Shown: in pieces, positions 59,178 through 64,000 of the stretch
Layout of the letters: each line of letters opens with the position of its first letter
Position numbering within the stretch: the stretch's first letter is position 1
From: Symbiodinium natans
Lineage: Eukaryota > Sar > Dinophyceae > Suessiales > Symbiodiniaceae
Direction of reading: 5' to 3'
Assembly: GCA_905221605.1 (NCBI GenBank)
Contig: CAJNDS010001258.1
Location: forward strand, 489,720-553,719
DNA length: 64,000 bases
Translations under genes and position numbers: made by a program
The notes under the pieces: model-generated
The model's input: the letters and a program-made list of their open reading frames with translations, nothing else
The model's database searches: none
What the model was told of the DNA's origin: nothing

Positions 59178-59277
59178 GCTGCGTCAGATCTTCCATGGCT
59201 GCCATCGGCATTTCCGACAGCCCGGCCTATGTTAGCGCCGCCGGCATGTTTGGGGAGGATCTTCAACACGTAATGTG
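59178..59277 (+). CDS. Candidate terminal exon: SMAAIGISDSPAYVSAAGMF
   Basis: Open frame ending GEDLQHVM and TGA. Strongly coding-like. It follows a CCCTAAA/CCCGAAA array. Function unknown. Confidence 0.5.
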
Positions 59278-59798
59278 AGGTCTAGGGCCTCAAAGGGCTT
59301 AGGGTTTGTTAGGCTGTCATGTAGGGTTTACGGTTTAGGGCTTAGGGTTTAGGGTGTAGTGTTTAGTGTTTAGGGTTTAGGGTTTAGGCTTTAGGGTTTA
59401 GGGTTTAGGGTTTAGGGTTTAGGGTGTAGTGTTTAGGGTTTAGAGTTTAGGGTTTAGTGTTTAGGTTTACGGTTTAGGGTGCAGGGTTTAGGGTTTAGGG
59501 TCAAACTAGGGAATGCGCAGACAGTTGCAAGAATCGGGGGCGTGAGCTGGAAAACCCCATGAAACCTGCGCAAACCCTCTTTGGATCACCCAACTGGCCT
59601 AGCAGGGTTCCCTTATTCTCACCAAGTACGCCAAGGACGATAAGCCCTAAACCCGGAATAGCCCTAACCCCGAAATTTCCCTAAGCCCTAAACCCTCAAA
59701 CTCCCTCCACCTTAAACCCTGAAATTCCATCAACCCATACCCCTGAACCCGAAGTATCCCTAAACCCTAAACCCTAACTAGCCTGCACTGAGGCATGG

Positions 59799-59869
59799 CT
59801 ATGGACCCACCATTTCGGCTGTTTGGCGATGAGCATCCCTTCCCCTCGCTGCTTGGACTTGGGCAGCAG
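59799..59869 (+). CDS. Candidate first exon: MAMDPPFRLFGDEHPFPSLL
   Basis: The ATG is near 59799. The frame stays open to GGGCAGCAG, where TTTAGGG repeats start, so donor CAGG|GTTTAGGG would be the array itself. Function unknown. Confidence 0.5.
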
Positions 59870-60000
59870 GGTTTAGGGTTTAGGGTTTTAGGGGTTTAGG
59901 GTTTTAGGGTTTTAGGGTTTGGTCAAAACCCTCAACCCCCAATTCTAAACCCCGCAACCCTGAACCCCCCAAACCCCCCAAGCTCCAAAACTTAACCTTA

Positions 60001-60111
60001 CCCAGAGGCTCCATTTGTAGGACTATTATGGAATTAGGTACCCAAAAACCATACTCAATAGGGTTTTGGGGTACCTAATTCCATAAAGGTACTACAAATG
60101 GACCCTCTGGG
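60001..60111. mobile_element. Family E palindromic element (CCCAGAGG ends)
   Basis: Arms of about 43 bases: CCCAGAGGCTCCATTTGTAG and CTACAAATGGACCCTCTGGG, with TATGGAATTAGGTACC inside. A single, well-preserved copy. Confidence 0.88.
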
Positions 60112-60312
60112 TTCCATCCGAAACCCTAAAAAGCCTGCACTTCGTGACTGCCAAGTCGGTGACCGGACGAACCCATAAACCCTAAACCCGAAACCCTAAA
60201 CCCCAAAACCCTAAGCCACAGAAGGTTGAGGGATTTAGGTCTTTTGGGGAACTGAGGGTTTGGGGATTGAGGGGTGTTAGTGCTCAAGGGGATTAGGTTT
60301 CGGGGCTCAGGG

Positions 60313-60622
60313 CTTTAGGGTTTAGGGTTTAGGGTTTAGGGTTTAGGGTTTAGGGTTTAGGGTTTAGGGTTTAGGGTTTAGGGTTTAGGGTTTAGGGTTT
60401 AGGGTTTAGGGCACCACTGTTTTTTAGGGCCTAGTCGTACAGATTTCCACACTGTCGAGTCCACGCAGGGCTTACGTAGGCTGCAAGGGTTTAGGGTTTG
60501 GGGTTTAGGGTTTAAGGTTTAGGGTTTAGGGTTTAAGGTTTAGGGTTTAGGGTTTAGGGTTTAGGGTTTAGGGTTTAGGGTTTAGGGTTCAGGGTTCAGG
60601 GTTTAGGGTTTAGGGTTTAGGG
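60313..60622. repeat. Two TTTAGGG arrays
   Basis: 60313-60411 (about 14 units) and 60487-60622 (about 19 units with TTTAAGG variants). Confidence 0.95.
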
Positions 60623-60889
60623 CCCAAACCCCTCAATCCCGCAACCCTGAACCCTGAGCCCTGAGGCCCGAATCAGCTTGAGTCTTTCAACCTTCCAGCC
60701 GCTTAGTGGTCAGGGCCCGAAGTTGAGGCCCAGGGGCACAAGTTCCCAACCCTCAACACTAACTAGGGCTTGGGGTCGAGTAGGGTTTAGGGTTTCGGGT
60801 TTAGAGGTTGAGTAGGGCAATCCCTTGAATCAGGGGTCTAGGGGTTTAGTGGCCTTTAGGGCCTCAGTTGTTTGGAGTTTTTTGGGTTT

Positions 60890-61031
60890 GAGGTGAACCT
60901 CAGAGCTGATCATGTTAGCCTGCTGAGGTCACTGGGAATCGACTATTTCGACGGGACCTTGCCAAAGATGAGCCGCCAGCCCAGTTCAGACTCCTCCTGC
61001 TCCCAAATGGGCGAAATCACCCAAACACTTT
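60890..61031 (+). CDS. Candidate exon: HVSLLRSLGIDYFDGTLPKM
   Basis: Forty-six codons in a frame that ends on the TAG of the next TTTAGGG array. Leu-rich start, then a Ser-rich tail (SRQPSSDSSCSQ). One of the better islands of the right-hand third. Function unknown. Confidence 0.5.
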
Positions 61032-61092
61032 AGGGTTTAGGGTTTAGGGTTCAGGGTTCAGGATTCAGGTTAATATACGAAGATCGCTAGGA

Positions 61093-61171
61093 TGTCCCGT
61101 AGTTCCCTTCTTGACCTTTGAAAAGGATAGGTTCCCTCGTGTTCTCGTTCAGTTCAAGAAAGGCTCCGTCT
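61093..61171 (+). CDS. Candidate exon: VVPFLTFEKDRFPRVLVQFK
   Basis: Open to TGA, with good strand-like alternation. It may follow the island at 60890 (60 bases of TTTAGGG between). Function unknown. Confidence 0.45.
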
Positions 61172-61554
61172 GAATTTCTGGTTTGTCTACCGGGCACCTA
61201 AACCCTGACCCTAAAACCCTAAGCCCTAAACCCTAAACCCTAAACCCTAAACCCCAAACCCCAAACCTAAACCCTAAACCCTAAACCACACTCTCCCGCA
61301 GGATTTAGGGCACCAGGTCTTCCAGAACCAAGGGCTAGCACACCCGAAACCCTCAACACCCCTGAGCACTCAGCCTAAACCCTTAACCCTGAGAGTTTAG
61401 GGTTTAGGGTTTAGGGTTTAGGGTCTAAACCCTGAAACCCCTCTCAACCCCAAGCCCTGAACCCTTAGCCCTGAAACCCACGACTCCACCCTTCGCCCTG
61501 AAGCCCCTGGCCCTGAAACTCCCGGAGCCCAAGAACCCTCCACCATTGGGACTG

Positions 61555-61905
61555 AAGCCCCTAAACCCTAAACCCTAAAACCCTAAACCCTAAACCCTAA
61601 ACCCTAAACCCTAAACCCTAAACCCTAAACCCTAAACCCTAAACCCCCAAACCTCAAGCCGCCTAAGCCCAAAACTCTGAACCTTGGCCCGGAAGCACCG
61701 AGGCACCAAACATTCTCCCCTGAACCCGTAAAGCCGTCTACTCCAAAGGTAGGAATACATGGCAGCTATAATTGGAGTCGAGGTGGACCCGAAGCCCAAC
61801 ACCCGAAACCCCAAACCCCAAACTTTAAAAAACAAAACCCTAAACCCTAAACCCTAAACCCTAAACCCTAAACCCTAAACCCTAAACCCTAAACCCTAAA
61901 CCCCA
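61555..61905. repeat. Two CCCTAAA arrays
   Basis: 61558-61645 and 61834-61905, with a short unique stretch between. Confidence 0.92.
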
Positions 61906-61951
61906 AAACAGAAGCCCTGAACCCCAAACATCAAGCTTTCAACTCACAGGC

Positions 61952-62018
61952 GCGGGCCCATTCGCCTTGCCACCGATGTCGTTTCAGCTGGAAGCCGTTC
62001 CTTGGGTCGGAAGTGTCT
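61952..62018 (+). CDS. Candidate exon: GPFALPPMSFQLEAVPWVGS
   Basis: Acceptor ACTCACAG|G, donor CTTAAG|GTTAGG at the edge of a TTAGGG-type array. Function unknown. Confidence 0.5.
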
Positions 62019-62258
62019 TAAGGTTAGGGGGTTTAGGGTTTAGGGTTAGGGGGTTTAGGGCTTAGGGTTTCGGGTTTAAGGAGTCTTGGGGTTTGGGGTT
62101 TAGGGTTTGGGGTTTGGGGGTTTAGGGTATCTGGTTTAGGGTGTAGGGTTTGGGGTTTCGGGTTTGGGGTTAGGGTTTGGGGTTTGGGGGTTTAGGGTTT
62201 AAGGTTTCGGCTTTCTGGTTTCGGGTTTAGGGTTTAGGGCTAGGCCAGGGTTCTAGGG

Positions 62259-62290
62259 GGGGGGGGGGGGGGGGGGGGGGGAGGGGGGAA

Positions 62291-62321
<31 letters not shown>
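62259..62321. repeat. Poly-G tract of about 60 bases
   Basis: Two long G-runs split by GAGGGGGGAAG. Shorter C-runs recur (1587, 2223, 11004, 18891). Length in such runs is often unreliable. Confidence 0.9.
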
Positions 62322-62498
62322 CTAAACCCTAAGCGAGTTTGCGGTTTGGCCTTGCCGGCCGGTTTAGGGGTTTAGGGGTTTAGGGTTTAGGGGATAGGGT
62401 TTAGGGCTTGTGGAAAAAGGGTTTTCTAGATATTGGGCCCTAGTATTTTGGGGAATATGGTTTAGCACCAACTGACCAAACACCCTGCCAGGCTAGAA

Positions 62499-62600
62499 CT
62501 GAAGCTGACGCCCACATCGGGCATCATGGGATCACAATACCGGGACCTTAACACCCCCCACATCCAGTTATATTATTGCAGACAGTCAGGGTAGTTAAAG
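62499..62600 (+). CDS. Candidate exon: LKLTPTSGIMGSQYRDLNTP
   Basis: CCTGCCAG acceptor; open through HIQLYYCRQSG to a stop near 62598. Function unknown. Confidence 0.45.
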
Positions 62601-62881
62601 GTCTACACAGTCTATACACCCTGAACCCCCCAAACCCTAAAGCCCCTAGCAAGCCCCTAGCACATGGTTCCAAAAAAGGCTCGTCACGAAGCCTAAACCC
62701 TAAACCCTAAACCCTAAACCCTAAAACCCTGAATTTCTGCCTGCCAGCCTACCAACCCAGTAGCCGGACGAAGCCTAAACCCAAGACCCAAGCTTGGGCT
62801 CGGGGAGATCTTTGCCCGATGCCCACAAGCCCTAAGCCCTAAACCCTAAACCTTAAACCCGAACCCCAAACCCCTAAGCCG

Positions 62882-62958
62882 AGGTTGCTCCTTCCTGCAC
62901 ACGTGGGGACGCAGCTCTTTTGCTCGAATGTGTTTCGGGTTGCGGGTTCAGCATGTAA
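62882..62958 (+). CDS. Candidate terminal exon: CTRGDAALLLECVSGCGFSM
   Basis: Acceptor CCGAG|G, open to TAA, where the stop lies beside CCCTAAA. Function unknown. Confidence 0.45.
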
Positions 62959-63239
62959 GCCCTAAACCTTAAACCCTAAACCCTAAAGCCTAAAACCTAA
63001 ACTCTAGACCCTAGACCCTAGACTCTAAGGAGTTTGGCCTTCCCAAATAAACTCTGTGTCTCTTGACCTTAGCCCTAAATCCCAGACCAGGAACACCGTT
63101 AGAACACCGTCAAACCTTAAACCCTCAAACCTTCAACCCCACAAGCCCTAAAAGCCATATTCACGGCTCTCCACCCCCCAGCACCCCCCCCCCCCCTTCC
63201 TACCGGGGCTTAGGGGTTTAGGGGTTTAGCGTTTAGGGA

Positions 63240-63500
63240 GAGGGGTTTAGGGTCTAGGGTGTTTGGAAGAGATAACAATAAGCAGCAAAGCGCGGAGAAT
63301 GGGGGCGTGTCTAGTTTGAATGGGTACTCTGTTTGGTTGGTATTCTTCTTGTGCATGCACATTTACAAGCAGCAAGCGTGATAAGACAGTATGAAGCACT
63401 GCTACACAGATGTTAGCTTACATACTTCCCTCGGTATGACCAAAAACAGGGTTTGCGTAAGCTCCATGTGTAGTAGCTCCTAGACACCCTGAACTTTAAA
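63240..63500. other. Unique sequence without a recognised gene
   Basis: Free of telomere-type words, balanced composition, no convincing exon. From 63500 to the end there are degenerate CCCTAAA-like words and, from 63850, TTTAGGGG-type repeats. Confidence 0.4.
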
Positions 63501-64000
63501 CAGCCCTAAATCTAAACTCCTAAACGCCCTAAAGCCCCAAACCCTAAACCCCTAAACCGCAAAACCCAGAAAGCCTACAGTCTGCTCAAGGAAGGGTATG
63601 GGTCACTAACACCCTCAACCGCTACCTCAACCCTATACCCCGAAACCCCTAAGCCCCAAACCCAACAACAATTCCAAACCCCAACACCTAAACCCTGAAC
63701 CCTGAACCCGAAACGCCCAAACCCTACACCCCAAAATCTATACCCTCAACCCCAAACCCCCAAATCGATTCCCTAGATGTCCTTAAACCTCAGCCCTGTG
63801 CTAGGGGGAGCGGGGGAGCATGGTCCACCGACTCGGGGGCCTAGGAGTCTAGGGGGTTAGGGGTCTAGGGGTTTAGGGTTTAGGGTTTAGGGTTTAGGGG
63901 GTTTAGGGGTTAGGGGGTTTAGGGGTTAGGGGGTTGGGGGTTTAGGGTTTAGGGTTTAGGGTTCACGGATTAGGCTCTGAACGTCAGGGCCAGGATGACA

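Noticed and set aside
1-64000. True telomere or chromosome end
   Set aside because: Arrays are short, in both orientations, and separated by unique sequence and exons throughout; none reaches a window end as a long terminal run.

Overview
The window looks like nuclear DNA of a protist with giant introns, most likely a dinoflagellate or a close alveolate relative. Three things point there. Telomere-type repeats (TTTAGGG/CCCTAAA) are scattered in both orientations through almost the whole window. Coding DNA is cut into islands of about 35-150 bases. The best gene model needs many GC-AG introns and mostly AG|G acceptors, which are known from dinoflagellates. There is no bacterial-style gene layout, and no rRNA, tRNA or CRISPR was found.

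The main result is a hand-built gene that no single long ORF reveals. Seventeen short exons between 13298 and 48252 (+) join into about 319 residues of an alpha/beta-hydrolase of the YheT/ABHD1-3/EMB8 type (AB hydrolase 4 family). All family landmarks appear in the right order: DGGTVSLDW, PVALVLLIH, NYRG, GFSMGG (nucleophile Ser), KDDP (Asp), GGGHLGW (His), and a terminal exon ending in TGA at 48252. The reading frame holds across the joins, with one weak donor after exon 2. The introns (145 bases to 13.4 kb) hold the telomere-type arrays, small inverted-repeat elements, satellites and fragments of other genes.

Layout. 1-12 kb: candidate exons of one or more unknown genes, CCCTAAA arrays, a 69-bp minisatellite (6.96-7.83 kb), CCCCAAA and TTTCGGG variant arrays. 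12.2-27.4 kb: first part of the hydrolase gene. Its introns carry an unknown spliced gene (14.9-15.7 kb), a broken RCC1-repeat gene (22.4-23.6 kb) and a frameshifted DDE integrase on the minus strand (23.7-24.5 kb). 27.4-34 kb: further hydrolase exons, an OTU-protease fragment (30.3 kb) and other candidate exons. 34-44.4 kb: free of telomere-type repeats and made of satellites. These are a 4-kb head-to-head array of ~175-bp units, a 734-bp tandem duplication, a 100-base N gap, and ~195-bp and polypyrimidine repeats. 44.4-45.5 kb: a duplicated unknown membrane-protein gene. 46-48.3 kb: last hydrolase exons. 48.7-49.8 kb: an unknown membrane protein in one open exon. 50-64 kb: telomere-type arrays, inverted-repeat elements and about a dozen good candidate exons of unknown genes.

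At least five families of ~100-150 bp palindromic (MITE-like) elements recur. A fold-back insertion with an 11-bp target-site duplication splits the RCC1 gene, and a CCCTAAA array interrupts the same gene further on. That is direct evidence that both element types insert into genes here.
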